Positions 1-9,381 of a stretch of DNA of 33,431 nt are shown here, piece after piece (within the stretch, counting starts at the first letter, position 1; each line of letters starts with the position of its first letter). Source of the stretch: Aporhodopirellula sallentina SM41 (lineage in GTDB: Bacteria; Planctomycetota; Planctomycetia; Pirellulales; Pirellulaceae); assembly GCF_000346505.1 (NCBI RefSeq), contig NZ_ANOH01000357.1, forward strand, positions 1-33,431. Direction: 5' to 3'. A model generated the notes under the pieces. The model searched no databases. It was not told where the DNA came from and was given only the letters and a program-made list of their open reading frames with translations. A program made the translations under genes and the position numbers.

Positions 1-453
1 ATCACGCCTTGATGCCAAACGCGGATTGAACAGCTCAGCGCACCACGAGTGAAGCGAGAAGCGATACCCGTCGTGTTCGCACAGCACATCGCTCAAACCA
101 GCCCCCCCCTTCCTGGTTAGGGTGCGTCCATCTTTCTACTCACAATGGATAGCGCGGCGTTCACTTGGGAAGTGACTTTCTAATGCTCCATCGCCCGCAC
201 GCTCATCCACACCTGTTCGTCAGTCAGCTGCCTGCCCCGTCGCACAGGACGGTCTTCTTTACCAGCTGGTTCTGCCAACACCACCGCAGTTGAAGCCCTC
301 TGTGAATTGCAATCTGTCACGATTAGCCTGAAGAAGGATCTATCGACTTGGGGTCGTTTCGACAGCAACACAAGTTCGAACCGCACTCCGATCTCTCGGC
401 ATCGACCTTCCTCCCCAGCATTCCCAAGCCAACGCAGCATCTGAAGAGAACTC
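1..453. other. Upstream region without a confident gene
   Basis: No recognisable gene, RNA or mobile element was found here. It contains a C-tract near 103-109. A 86-codon open frame on the minus strand (180-440) diverges from the glycosidase gene and ends in a plausible hydrophilic peptide (RQLTDEQVWMSVRAMEH). I recognise no family in it, and its frame continues open into the antisense of the next gene, so I do not call it. The region probably holds the promoter of the gene starting at 454, but no convincing -35/-10 pair was seen. Confidence 0.4.
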
Positions 454-3327
454 ATGTTCCAAGAAGACAACAAATGTCCGCAGCACCCAAACAGGACGTT
501 GGATCGCCCAGTGTGCAAGTGCGACTCCGGTGAAACGGACTGCACACGTCGAGAAGTCATCACACTGGGAGCGATCGGAGCGACGCAGTTGGCGATGACG
601 GGATCTGCTGCGATGGCAGGCCCCTTCACGCAAGAGGATGTTGCCGAGCATTTGGTCCCGGCGGACAAAAAGTTGTCGTCCGACTGGATCGCCTCGTTAA
701 CGAAACGCGGGACACCGGAAGTCTTTCGCGATGCGCAACTAAAATATGTTGGTATGCCAATCGGTGGCATCGGATGCGGTCAACTGTATCTGGGTGGCGA
801 CGGAAAACTTTGGCTCTGGGATATTTTTAAGAGCAATTACCGACGTGAGCCCGATCATGGCCAACGCATTGCCGCGTTTACTCTGGGAGGCCACTACGCC
901 CATCCGGTTTCTCAAGGAAATCAGTACACCAAATGGAATGGGGCCGACGTTGCTCAGGGGTTCCTCGTCCGCACCGATGCCGGGACCAAGACGCTCGACC
1001 GCGAGGGATTTCCAGGGGTGACGTTTCGTGGAGAATATCCCATCGGCAAGGTGACGTATGCCGAAGACGGATATCCAATCACGGTCCAATTGGAAGCATT
1101 CAGTCCGTTCATACCACTCAGCGCGAAAGACTCCGCAATCCCCGCAACGGTGATGCGTTACACCGTCGTCAACGAATCCGATGCGGCGCTCGATGTTGAG
1201 TTGGGAGGCTGGATGCAGAACGCGACCTGTCCCTACATCGACAACGCCAATCTAGGTGAGCGTCACAATTCGGTGATTGATGCGGACGGACACGTCAGCC
1301 TCGTCGGCACCGTGACGGGGTCCCGTGTCGCGGGGAAACATGGCGACGGATCGATGACGCTCAGTCTCTTGCATTCGTCCAAAGAACCTGGCCTGACCAT
1401 TTCAGCCGCGTCTTCCTTGTACGATCCCGACACCCCGTCGGGTCTATTCGATCAGGCACTACCGCTAGAACAAAAAAACCAGGCAACAAAACCTCTCGAT
1501 GATTTGTTGGTTGGAGGGCTGTTTGTTCAGGTTTATCTCGAACCGGGCGAATCGAAAACACTGGACTTTGTGATCACCTGGTATTTTCCGGAGTACACGG
1601 AGATCGAATCTCTGCCTATCGTGAAGCGTACGCAGGATTCTCGTCATCTTTTTCGTGGCAAGAAACGATTCTATGCCACTCGATTTGAATCAGCCGAAGA
1701 CGTCGCCACGTATCTCGCGAATGACAACAAAAGCGTTATCGCGAGGACGCGACAATGGAATCAAACTTGGTACGACAGCACACTCCCGTATTGGCTGCTC
1801 GATCGCAGTTTCATCCCGCTCGATTGCATCGCGACTCAGACGTTTCACTACTTCGACGACGGACGCCCGTACGCGTGGGAAGGGGTCGATTGTTGTCCTG
1901 GAACATGCACGCACGTTTGGCATTACGCGCAAGCCTTGTCGAGGATCTTCCCTGAGCTCGAACGAGCGTTTCGGGAAAAGGTGGATTTCCAACCTGGCGT
2001 CGGACTTGAACTGGATACCGGCTTGATCAAGGACCGTGCCGACTTCCATGCCAACGGAAAAGAGGCGGTCGACGGCCAGGCCGGAACGATCATCCGTGTT
2101 TATCGCGAGCACCAAATGTCGGCCGACGACACATTCCTAAAGCGATTGTGGCCGAGCGTGAAATTGGCGACTGAGTTTTTGATCCGTAAGGACGCGGATG
2201 GTTCGGGGATGCTCGAAGGGAAACAACCCCACACGCTCGACGCCGCTTGGTTTGGGCCAATGGGTTGGCTCAGTAGTGTTTACCTAGGGGCGCTCGCGGC
2301 CGCCGAAGCCATGGCCATCGAAGTCGGTGATAGCGATTTCGCTCACGAGTGCCGAGGCATTCTCGATCGCGGCTACGAAAACATCGTCGCCGAAGTTTTC
2401 GACGGCGAATACTTCATTCACAAACCCACTGCGGCGCGTGCGTTGAACACAAACCGTGGCTGCCATATCGACCAGGTCCTCGGTCAGGCCTGGATGCATC
2501 AAGTGGGTCTCGGTCGCGTGATACCGAAAACTGAAACGGTCTCCGCGCTCAATAGTTTATGGAAATACAACTTTGCTCCCGACGCCGGGCAGTACGCACT
2601 GGATCATGTCGAAATCGAACAAGCGTTCCGATGGTACGCCATGCCCGGCGAAGCAGGACTGCTGATGACAACCTGGCCCAAGGGCGGAGCCGTTGACGCG
2701 ATCCCGGGAGTCAAGCTTCGCACGAAAGGGAAGAATCCGGATCGGTTCACCGGAGCAGGTGGATACTTCAACGAATGCATGAACGGATTTGAATACCAAG
2801 TCGCGGCACACATGGTTTACGAAGGGGGGCCCGATTCCGAACTGGTCCAAAAGGGACTCGCCATCGCCAAAGCCGTGCATGAACGTTACGGAGCCGCGAA
2901 GCGAAACCCTTACAACGAGATCGAATGCAGTGACCACTATGCTCGATCGATGGCCAGTTACGGTGTGTTCCTGGCCGCGTGTGGATTCGAATACCACGGC
3001 CCCAAAGGACGTCTGGCATTCGCACCACGCGTCAACCCGGATGACTTCAAAGCCGCTTTCACGACCGCCGAAGGTTGGGGCAGCTTCTCGCAAAGCGTCA
3101 ATGCGGAACGACAAATCGCATCGATCGAACTTCGCTATGGGCAACTAAGCCTACGCGAATTCGGCCTCGCTCAAGTCACGAATGTCACGGCAGACCGTGT
3201 TAACGTGGAGGTTGACGGCGCAGCAATCGAAGCGGAACTCACAACCGAGGCCGGCCGCTATCTCGTTAAGTTTGGACGCCGTGTCGTCCTTCATGAAGAT
3301 CAAACAATGAAATTGGAGTTTGTATGA
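454..3327 (+). CDS. GH116-family (GBA2-like / DUF608) glycosidase, Tat-exported
   Basis: 957 aa. Likely a retaining beta-glycosidase of family GH116, whose members hydrolyse beta-glucosides, beta-xylosides or glucosylceramide. A twin-arginine signal is visible at about residues 31-55 (TRREVITLGAIGATQLAM, then an Ala-rich cleavage region), predicting folded export. It is preceded by an unusual 30-residue Cys-rich leader with CKC and other Cys. A beta-sandwich N-domain (about 90-400) is followed by an alpha/alpha-barrel C-domain. By comparison with GH116, E476 in WEGVDCCPGTCTHVW is the likely nucleophile and D596 in HTLDAAWFGP the likely acid/base. The stop overlaps the sulfatase start (ATGA), so the two are probably co-translated. 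The substrate is not readable from sequence; a sulfated glycan or glycolipid is an inference from the partner gene. The start at 454 is the longest reasonable one and keeps the Tat motif; no good ribosome-binding site is present. Confidence 0.87.
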   Translation: MFQEDNKCPQHPNRTLDRPVCKCDSGETDCTRREVITLGAIGATQLAMTGSAAMAGPFTQEDVAEHLVPADKKLSSDWIASLTKRGTPEVFRDAQLKYVGMPIGGIGCGQLYLGGDGKLWLWDIFKSNYRREPDHGQRIAAFTLGGHYAHPVSQGNQYTKWNGADVAQGFLVRTDAGTKTLDREGFPGVTFRGEYPIGKVTYAEDGYPITVQLEAFSPFIPLSAKDSAIPATVMRYTVVNESDAALDVELGGWMQNATCPYIDNANLGERHNSVIDADGHVSLVGTVTGSRVAGKHGDGSMTLSLLHSSKEPGLTISAASSLYDPDTPSGLFDQALPLEQKNQATKPLDDLLVGGLFVQVYLEPGESKTLDFVITWYFPEYTEIESLPIVKRTQDSRHLFRGKKRFYATRFESAEDVATYLANDNKSVIARTRQWNQTWYDSTLPYWLLDRSFIPLDCIATQTFHYFDDGRPYAWEGVDCCPGTCTHVWHYAQALSRIFPELERAFREKVDFQPGVGLELDTGLIKDRADFHANGKEAVDGQAGTIIRVYREHQMSADDTFLKRLWPSVKLATEFLIRKDADGSGMLEGKQPHTLDAAWFGPMGWLSSVYLGALAAAEAMAIEVGDSDFAHECRGILDRGYENIVAEVFDGEYFIHKPTAARALNTNRGCHIDQVLGQAWMHQVGLGRVIPKTETVSALNSLWKYNFAPDAGQYALDHVEIEQAFRWYAMPGEAGLLMTTWPKGGAVDAIPGVKLRTKGKNPDRFTGAGGYFNECMNGFEYQVAAHMVYEGGPDSELVQKGLAIAKAVHERYGAAKRNPYNEIECSDHYARSMASYGVFLAACGFEYHGPKGRLAFAPRVNPDDFKAAFTTAEGWGSFSQSVNAERQIASIELRYGQLSLREFGLAQVTNVTADRVNVEVDGAAIEAELTTEAGRYLVKFGRRVVLHEDQTMKLEFV

Positions 3328-4925
3328 ATCGCCTGCTGTCTATCGGTGCCGCCCTGTCGTTAGGGATCGTCTTCGTTTGCTCCCTGTCGGTTGCCGATGC
3401 GGCCGATCCCGTGGCGACCATCAGCAAACCGCAACCTCCGAACATTGTGCTGATCTTTGCCGATGACCTCGGCTACGGGGATCTCGGTTGCTACGGTGCT
3501 ACCAAAGTACAGACGCCAAACATCGATCGTCTCGCTACCGAGGGGCGGCGTTTCACAGACGCGCATTCGGCGTCGGCGGTTTGCTCTCCGTCACGCTACG
3601 GCCTTTTGACCGGCGAGTATCCCTTCCGGAAGAACTTCTGGGGGCCTGTGGGGGCAGGGCATCCGTTGATGATTGATGAACAGCACGAAACGATCGCGGA
3701 TGTTCTCAAAGATTCGGGTTACCAAACTGCCTACTTCGGAAAATGGCATCTGGGATTCGGCAAAACCAAACCCAAATGGAACCAAGAACTCCAACCCGGA
3801 CCGCTCGAGCGTGGCTTTGACTATTTCTATGGGATCCCATGTGCCAACAGTGTTCCACCCTACGTCTACGTGGAAAATCATCATGTGGTCGGGCGTGATC
3901 CCGACGATCCGATGGGGACGGGGAAGAAGGTTCACGCGGTCGCGTTACCTGAGAAGGGCGCGGGGCGGTTCGGCGGTGGGAAAGTGGCACACGATTTGTA
4001 TGTCGACGAAATGATTGGGACGAACCTCACCGAACGCTCAATCAAATGGCTGCAGTCCACCGACAAGGACACGCCGTTCTTCCTGATGCTTTCAACCACC
4101 AATATCCACCACCCCTTCACGCCTGCGCCGCAGTTCAAGGGATCGAGCGAAGCGGGGCTCTATGGAGACTTCATTGCGGAACTCGACTGGATCACCGGGC
4201 AGATCATGGGATGCCTCGACGCGCAGGGCATCGCCGAAAACACGCTGGTGATCTTTACTAGCGACAACGGCGGGATGTTGAATATGGGCGGTCAGGCCGC
4301 AGTCAAAATGGGACACGATATCAATGGCGAACTGTTGGGGTCGAAGTTCGGTGTATGGGAAGGCGGCCATCGCGTACCGATGATCGTTCGTTGGCCCAAT
4401 CACGTGCCTGCGGGAACAACCTCGGACGACTTGATCAGCCACATCGATTTTCTTGCCACGTTTGCAGCAATCACAGGTGGCACGTTGGAGAATCCACGCG
4501 ACAGTGTCGACCAACTCGCAACGTTGACGGGGACGCCGGGCGAGCCAGCCAGACCCGAACTGTTGTTGTGCCCCAACAGCCCGCGGCACTTGTCGATCCG
4601 ACACGGAGACTGGGTCTACATTCCTGAGCAAGGTGAAGGCGGATTCCAAGGTGACACACCGGGCGAGCGCCATCTCGGTGGGGCAGGATCCGTTCCATTT
4701 CTGAGGAAAACGAACAGTGACGTGGTCGATGGGCAATGGAGTCCCGACGCTCCTCACGCCCAACTCTACAACCTAGCCGAGGACCGTGCACAAACCACCA
4801 ACGTCATCACGTCTCATCCGGAAATGGCTCAAGAGTTCGCTGCACGGCTCGAAAAAGAACGCGCATCGATCCCGAAAACAAAACCGATCGGATGGATCAA
4901 TATCAACATCAAGAAGAAGCGGTAA
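3324..4925 (+). CDS. Secreted sulfatase (type I, formylglycine-dependent)
   Basis: 533 aa arylsulfatase-type hydrolase that removes sulfate esters. A Sec signal peptide covers about residues 1-26 (cleavage near ADA/AD). Metal-binding D47-D48 lie in FADDLGYGDLG. The C-x-P-x-R signature is CSPSR, with C87 the residue converted to formylglycine. GKWHLG and FTSDNGG supply further conserved metal and substrate ligands. The length is normal for the family. It begins inside the end of the glycosidase gene (ATGA overlap), with GGAG five bases before the ATG, a clear case of translational coupling. It probably removes sulfate from the same carbohydrate that the neighbouring GH116 enzyme attacks. The sulfatase subfamily and exact substrate cannot be assigned by eye. 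Confidence 0.93.
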   Translation: MNRLLSIGAALSLGIVFVCSLSVADAADPVATISKPQPPNIVLIFADDLGYGDLGCYGATKVQTPNIDRLATEGRRFTDAHSASAVCSPSRYGLLTGEYPFRKNFWGPVGAGHPLMIDEQHETIADVLKDSGYQTAYFGKWHLGFGKTKPKWNQELQPGPLERGFDYFYGIPCANSVPPYVYVENHHVVGRDPDDPMGTGKKVHAVALPEKGAGRFGGGKVAHDLYVDEMIGTNLTERSIKWLQSTDKDTPFFLMLSTTNIHHPFTPAPQFKGSSEAGLYGDFIAELDWITGQIMGCLDAQGIAENTLVIFTSDNGGMLNMGGQAAVKMGHDINGELLGSKFGVWEGGHRVPMIVRWPNHVPAGTTSDDLISHIDFLATFAAITGGTLENPRDSVDQLATLTGTPGEPARPELLLCPNSPRHLSIRHGDWVYIPEQGEGGFQGDTPGERHLGGAGSVPFLRKTNSDVVDGQWSPDAPHAQLYNLAEDRAQTTNVITSHPEMAQEFAARLEKERASIPKTKPIGWININIKKKR

Positions 4926-5004
4926 AGTGCTTCGTTTATCAGAAGCGTGCTAGCCGATCGTCGTAACCCGCGATCGGCATCCAACAACCAAGGTTCGTAC
5001 TTCC

Positions 5005-5086
5005 GTAGTGGATCTTGTTGAAGATCCTTGGTAGGAATCCTTGATAAGAATCCTTGCGTATGAGGATCTTTAACAAGATCCACTAC
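5005..5086. repeat. 23-nt near-perfect inverted repeat, possible bidirectional terminator
   Basis: The arms at 5005-5027 and 5064-5086 are reverse complements with one mismatch (outer ends GTAGTGGATCTTGTT and AACAAGATCCACTAC). The 36-nt spacer itself contains a short direct repeat (GAATCCTTG twice). It lies between two convergent genes. A shorter, diverged relative is at 24764-24819, so this looks like a dispersed palindromic element. No T-tract follows either arm, so any terminator role is inferred from position only. Confidence 0.7.
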
Positions 5087-5192
5087 CGCCGACCGGTTAG
5101 GCACACTGCGGTCGCGAGAGAACAGACGGCTTCGCTCTTCCAAACGCTGCAACATCGACCGGCTAGTCAATCAACCTACGTGTTTGGATAGG

Positions 5193-6101
5193 TCAGTACA
5201 GCACACCGTCGACCGGTTCCAACTTTTCGGGTACATCCGTTTGGCCGAGCATTTGTCGGATGTTGATTTCGATCGTTCGGGAAAGACCGAGCATCGGGGT
5301 GTCCGAGGGTTTGTTGCTGAACGGGTCTTGCAGGTAGATCGCAACGTGTTCGACGAATAGAAATCCAAACGACAGGCACAGCGAAATAAACACCAACGCC
5401 GGTCCAGGAACTTGCACCAGCCCGAAGGGCAGGAAAAGCACGAAACCGCAAATCAAGCCGTGCAGCATGCGACTGTAGGAAGCCGGAAACGGTGTGTTTT
5501 TAATGCGTTCGCAACCACCCATCGCGTTGGTCAAACGGGTTAGGGTGCGTTCGAGTTCGACGAATTCGAATGGGTCGAGTTTGTCCTGACGTTTCAGTTC
5601 GCTCAGTTCAACGGCTTGCTGAAGCAGGATCTCATTGGGGACGTTGAGACACTCGCCGTATTTGTAGAGTTCGTCCGATTCAACGAGGCCGGAAAGACCT
5701 TCGAGGGGATTTTGGTTTCTCAAATGCCGACTCAACGCGTAACACCATGCGGTTTGGCGAAGCGCCATGCGGGTGACAGGCGATTGGCCGTGTTGGCCGT
5801 CAGCTTCGGGGCCCGCGAAGGCGAGCAGTTGACGCGTCCACGACCGAGAATCGTTCACGATCGCCCCCCACAAGGTTCTCGCTTCCCACCAACGGTCGTA
5901 ACTCGAATTGGTGCGAAAACCGAGCAGCAAACCGATGACTGTCCCTAAGATTCCGACGATCGAAATCGGGAACTCGTAGTCCTCAAGATGATAGGACAGA
6001 TCAATCCAGGAAACGACCAAGACATAAACGGTGATCAGCAGCATTGGTCGCCACAACTCGCCAACGATCCGCCATTGAACGCGAGACCCGCCAACAATCA
6101 T
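5193..6101 (-). CDS. Bestrophin-family (UPF0187) ion channel
   Basis: 302 aa inner-membrane protein of the bacterial bestrophin family, which form pentameric anion or cation channels. Hydrophobic segments lie near residues 18-35, 44-62, 210-232 and 233-250. The family hallmark RTNSSYDRWWEARTLWG follows the second segment, and GCERIKNTPFPASY precedes the third. QDPFSNKPSDTP matches the conserved D-P-F region near the C-terminal part of the core. The length agrees with bacterial homologues. It is downstream of the RND permease on the same strand with a gap of about 40 bp, so it may be co-transcribed, but a functional link to efflux is not shown. Confidence 0.88.
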   Translation of the reverse strand: MIVGGSRVQWRIVGELWRPMLLITVYVLVVSWIDLSYHLEDYEFPISIVGILGTVIGLLLGFRTNSSYDRWWEARTLWGAIVNDSRSWTRQLLAFAGPEADGQHGQSPVTRMALRQTAWCYALSRHLRNQNPLEGLSGLVESDELYKYGECLNVPNEILLQQAVELSELKRQDKLDPFEFVELERTLTRLTNAMGGCERIKNTPFPASYSRMLHGLICGFVLFLPFGLVQVPGPALVFISLCLSFGFLFVEHVAIYLQDPFSNKPSDTPMLGLSRTIEINIRQMLGQTDVPEKLEPVDGVLY

Positions 6102-6143
6102 AGAATGGACCTCGAATAAAGGGACATATCCATCACGAAGACG

Positions 6144-9100
6144 CTAGGCATTGGCAGCATCGTCGCCGTCGGGGGCGGAGGCTGAATCGAGATCACCATC
6201 CGCCGGGGCGGGATCCGCCTTCTTTCGGAACTCGGCGATGTTCTGGAAGACGACAAAGAACGTGGGAACGAACAACAGCGAGAACACGGTTGCCGCGACC
6301 ATGCCGCCGACAACAGCGTTTCCGACCGCCTGACGACTCGCCGCACCCGCGCCCGTTGCGACCAACAGCGGCAGGAAGCCCAGGATGGATGAAAATGCGG
6401 TCATCAAGATTGCGCGGAAACGCAACCGAGCGGCGTTCACCGCCGAGTCCCCGATCGTTAACCCGCGCCGACGTTCCTCACTCGCGAATTCAACAATGAG
6501 GATCGCGTTCTTACTCGCCAACGCAACTAGCAGCACAATTCCAATCTGTGTGTAGGTGTTATTGGGCGCCCCGCGAAGGATCAGAGCGAAGACCACACCG
6601 AGAACGGCGAGCGGAACCACCGCGATAACCGCCGCGGGGCTCGTCCAACTTTCATACTGGGCCGCCAAGACCAAGAAGACCGCGACCACGGCGAGTCCGA
6701 ACACCAACGCCTGACCGCCGCTGGCCAGTTTTTCCTGATAAGACATGCCTGTCCACGCGTAGCCGAATCCCGGCCCCATGCTGGCCTCCGCCATCTGTTC
6801 CATCAAATCAAGTGCTTCCCCTGAACTCGTGCCGGGTGAAGCCGAACCATTGATCGCGGCACTCGGGTAGAGGTTGTATCGCCGCACGACCGACGGTCCG
6901 AAATCGTCTTTCACATCAACGATCGATCCAAGAGGCACCATGCGACCTCCGCGATCCCGCACGTCGAGATCAGTGATGTCGTCCGCCGTTGCCCGGTATT
7001 TCGCTTCGGCCTGCACACGTACTTGGTACGAACGGTTGTTGTAGGTGAAGTCGTTGACGTAAGCGGATCCGAGATACGCCTGCAACGTTCCAAAGACCGT
7101 CGCCAACGGAACGTTCATGTTCTTCGCCTTCACCCGATCGACGTCCGCGAACAACTGCGGTGCATTCGCGCGAAACGATGTGTTCAGACCCGCGAGTCGG
7201 CTTTGCGCGTTCCCCGCAGCGACCATCTCTTCGGCCGTCGACTGCAACGTCGCGTAACCGTTTGCTCCTTGATCGAGAACTTCCATTTGGAAACCGCCGG
7301 CGGCACCGAGGCCGTCGATCGCGGGCGGCGAAAATGCAAACACGACCGCACTTTGCATCTTGCTGAAACGTTGGTCGAGCTCTTTCAGGATCGCCGGCAG
7401 ACTCTCCTCAGGCTCCGTGCGTTCCTCCCAAGGATCGAGAATGATGACCGAAAAACCGAGGTTCGATCCCGCGTAGCCGCCCAGCAGCGAATAGCCGGCG
7501 ATCGACAGGTTGTTCGAAACGCCGGGAATATCAGCGTAGATTTCTTCGAGTTCACGCATCACCTGCTGCGTTCGTTGACTCGACGCGGAATCAGGCAACT
7601 GCACGTTCACGAACAGGTATCCCTGATCTTCGGACGGAACAAATCCGGTCGGAAGCGAACTGAAGGTCAATCCCGTCGTCGCGACCAGGGCACCGTAGAC
7701 GACCAGGACGACCAAAACCAACCGCACGAACCACCGAATAATGAACGTGTACGCCGACGTCGCTCCGTCAAACCCTTGGTTGAACAAACGAAATCCGACG
7801 AAACTCGCCTCGGTCGGCGGACGCAAGATCAGTCCACATAGGGCTGGGCTGAGCGTGAGCGCGTTAAGCGTGCTGATCAAAACCGCCCCGGAAATCGTCA
7901 ACGCGAACTGTCTCGACAATTCTCCCGTGATGCCGCCCATGAATGCCGTCGGGACAAACACCGCCAAGAGAACCAGTGTGGTCGCGATCACCGGGCCAGT
8001 GATTTCCGACATCGCCTTGACCGCCGCCTCTTTTGGTTTGAGCCCGTCAGCGAGGTGACGCGTCGTGTTCTCAACCACTACGATCGCGTCGTCGACCACA
8101 ATCCCGATCGCAAGAACGATCCCAAACAGAGAAAGCATGTTGATCGAGAATCCGATCACGCTCATCACGGCGAACGTCCCGATCAACGAGACGGGGATCG
8201 CGACCACGGGAATGATGGTCGCTCTCCAATCCTGCAGAAAGATATAGATAACCACGACGACCAAGATCACCGCGACCACGAGGGTTTTATAAACCTCGAC
8301 GATCGATGCTTCGACAAAGAGCGTCGTGTCAAACGGGATTTGATACTCGAGCCCGTCAGGCCAATTGCTCTGTTCGCTGAGATCCTTCATCTTCGCTCGC
8401 AACAGCTCGGCCGTCGTCATCGCGTTCGCGTCGGGCAATTGGTAGATCCCGATCGATGCCGAAGCTTGACTGTCAAAACGCGAGTCGAACGTGTAGTCCT
8501 TTCCACCCAACTCCACCCGAGCGACGTCTTTGACACGCAGGGTTCGGCCATCCTCTCCCGTCGTGATGATGATGTCTTCGAATTCTTTGGTCGTCGCCAA
8601 ACGCCCACGCGCACTCACGGTGAGTTGGTAGGAAGTCCCCTCGGGCGCTGGCGCCGCGCCGACCTGTCCCGCAGCGACTTGGATGTTTTGCTCTGAGATC
8701 GCGTCAACCACGTCGGCTGTCGTTAGACCGCGTTGCTTCAACTTGGGCGGGTCCAACCAAACCCGCATGCTGTAGTCGCCCGCCCCGAAGACTTGAACTT
8801 CGCCGACACCGGCAACACGGCTGAGCTCGTCTTTGACCGCCAACGCGTAGTTGCTCAGAAACAGATCGTCATAAGTCCCGTCGGGCGACGTCAGGGCAAT
8901 GAACTGCAAGATTTGCGTCGATTTCTTCTTCGTCGTGATCCCTTGTGCTCGTACTTCGGACGGCAATTGTGCTTCCGCAATTGCGACCCGGTTTTGCACC
9001 AAGACCGATGCGATATCCATGTCCGTGCCGACTTCGAACGTGACCGTTAACGTGTACGTTCCGTCGTTCGAACTGGTCGATGACATGTAGATCATGCCTT

Positions 9101-9317
9101 CGACGCCGTTGACCTGTTGTTCGATCGGTGTCGCCACGGTTTCCGCGATCGTACGCGCGTCGCCGCCCGGATAGATCGCCGTGACACTGACCGTCGGCGG
9201 TGCGATCGGCGGGAACTTGGCGACCGGAAGAGCACCGAACGAAACCAGCCCCGCGATCACGATGATGATCGAAATCACGGAAGCAAAGATGGGGCGGTGG
9301 ATGAAAAAGCGTGACAT
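6144..9317 (-). CDS. RND efflux transporter permease (HAE1/AcrB-like)
   Basis: 1057 aa proton-driven inner-membrane pump, trimeric in its family, that exports drugs or other amphiphiles across the envelope. The start MSRFFIHRPIFASVISI is typical of HAE1 proteins. The protein follows the family plan of two repeats, each with one TM, a large periplasmic loop and then more TM helices. The proton-relay acids are D409-D410 in GIVVDDAIVVVENT, and the partner lysine is K936 in LASKNAILIVEF. All three are intact, so the pump should be active. The C-terminus carries a short Asp/Ala/Pro-rich tail not usual for AcrB. The adaptor gene lies 64 bp upstream on the same strand, forming a standard MFP-RND pair. 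No outer-membrane channel gene is in the window; the pump must use one encoded elsewhere. Confidence 0.95.
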   Translation of the reverse strand: MSRFFIHRPIFASVISIIIVIAGLVSFGALPVAKFPPIAPPTVSVTAIYPGGDARTIAETVATPIEQQVNGVEGMIYMSSTSSNDGTYTLTVTFEVGTDMDIASVLVQNRVAIAEAQLPSEVRAQGITTKKKSTQILQFIALTSPDGTYDDLFLSNYALAVKDELSRVAGVGEVQVFGAGDYSMRVWLDPPKLKQRGLTTADVVDAISEQNIQVAAGQVGAAPAPEGTSYQLTVSARGRLATTKEFEDIIITTGEDGRTLRVKDVARVELGGKDYTFDSRFDSQASASIGIYQLPDANAMTTAELLRAKMKDLSEQSNWPDGLEYQIPFDTTLFVEASIVEVYKTLVVAVILVVVVIYIFLQDWRATIIPVVAIPVSLIGTFAVMSVIGFSINMLSLFGIVLAIGIVVDDAIVVVENTTRHLADGLKPKEAAVKAMSEITGPVIATTLVLLAVFVPTAFMGGITGELSRQFALTISGAVLISTLNALTLSPALCGLILRPPTEASFVGFRLFNQGFDGATSAYTFIIRWFVRLVLVVLVVYGALVATTGLTFSSLPTGFVPSEDQGYLFVNVQLPDSASSQRTQQVMRELEEIYADIPGVSNNLSIAGYSLLGGYAGSNLGFSVIILDPWEERTEPEESLPAILKELDQRFSKMQSAVVFAFSPPAIDGLGAAGGFQMEVLDQGANGYATLQSTAEEMVAAGNAQSRLAGLNTSFRANAPQLFADVDRVKAKNMNVPLATVFGTLQAYLGSAYVNDFTYNNRSYQVRVQAEAKYRATADDITDLDVRDRGGRMVPLGSIVDVKDDFGPSVVRRYNLYPSAAINGSASPGTSSGEALDLMEQMAEASMGPGFGYAWTGMSYQEKLASGGQALVFGLAVVAVFLVLAAQYESWTSPAAVIAVVPLAVLGVVFALILRGAPNNTYTQIGIVLLVALASKNAILIVEFASEERRRGLTIGDSAVNAARLRFRAILMTAFSSILGFLPLLVATGAGAASRQAVGNAVVGGMVAATVFSLLFVPTFFVVFQNIAEFRKKADPAPADGDLDSASAPDGDDAANA

Positions 9318-9381
9318 CAGGCGGTTGCTTTCCTACGATTCATTCGGCTCGAGAAGTGTTGGCGTCCGCGCCGCGTGGTAG

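Noticed and set aside
180-440. Minus-strand frame of 86 codons diverging from the GH116 gene
   Set aside because: No family resemblance and no ribosome-binding site. The frame extends unchanged into the antisense of the next gene, as expected from GC-rich codon structure.
4092-4763. Minus-strand 223-codon frame in the first sulfatase
   Set aside because: Antisense shadow of the sulfatase reading frame, with no recognisable motif.
7023-8696. Long plus-strand frames inside the RND permease gene (272 and 213 codons)
   Set aside because: They lie fully antisense to a strongly supported gene and are Arg-, His- and Asp-rich, as expected for shadow frames of GC-rich DNA.
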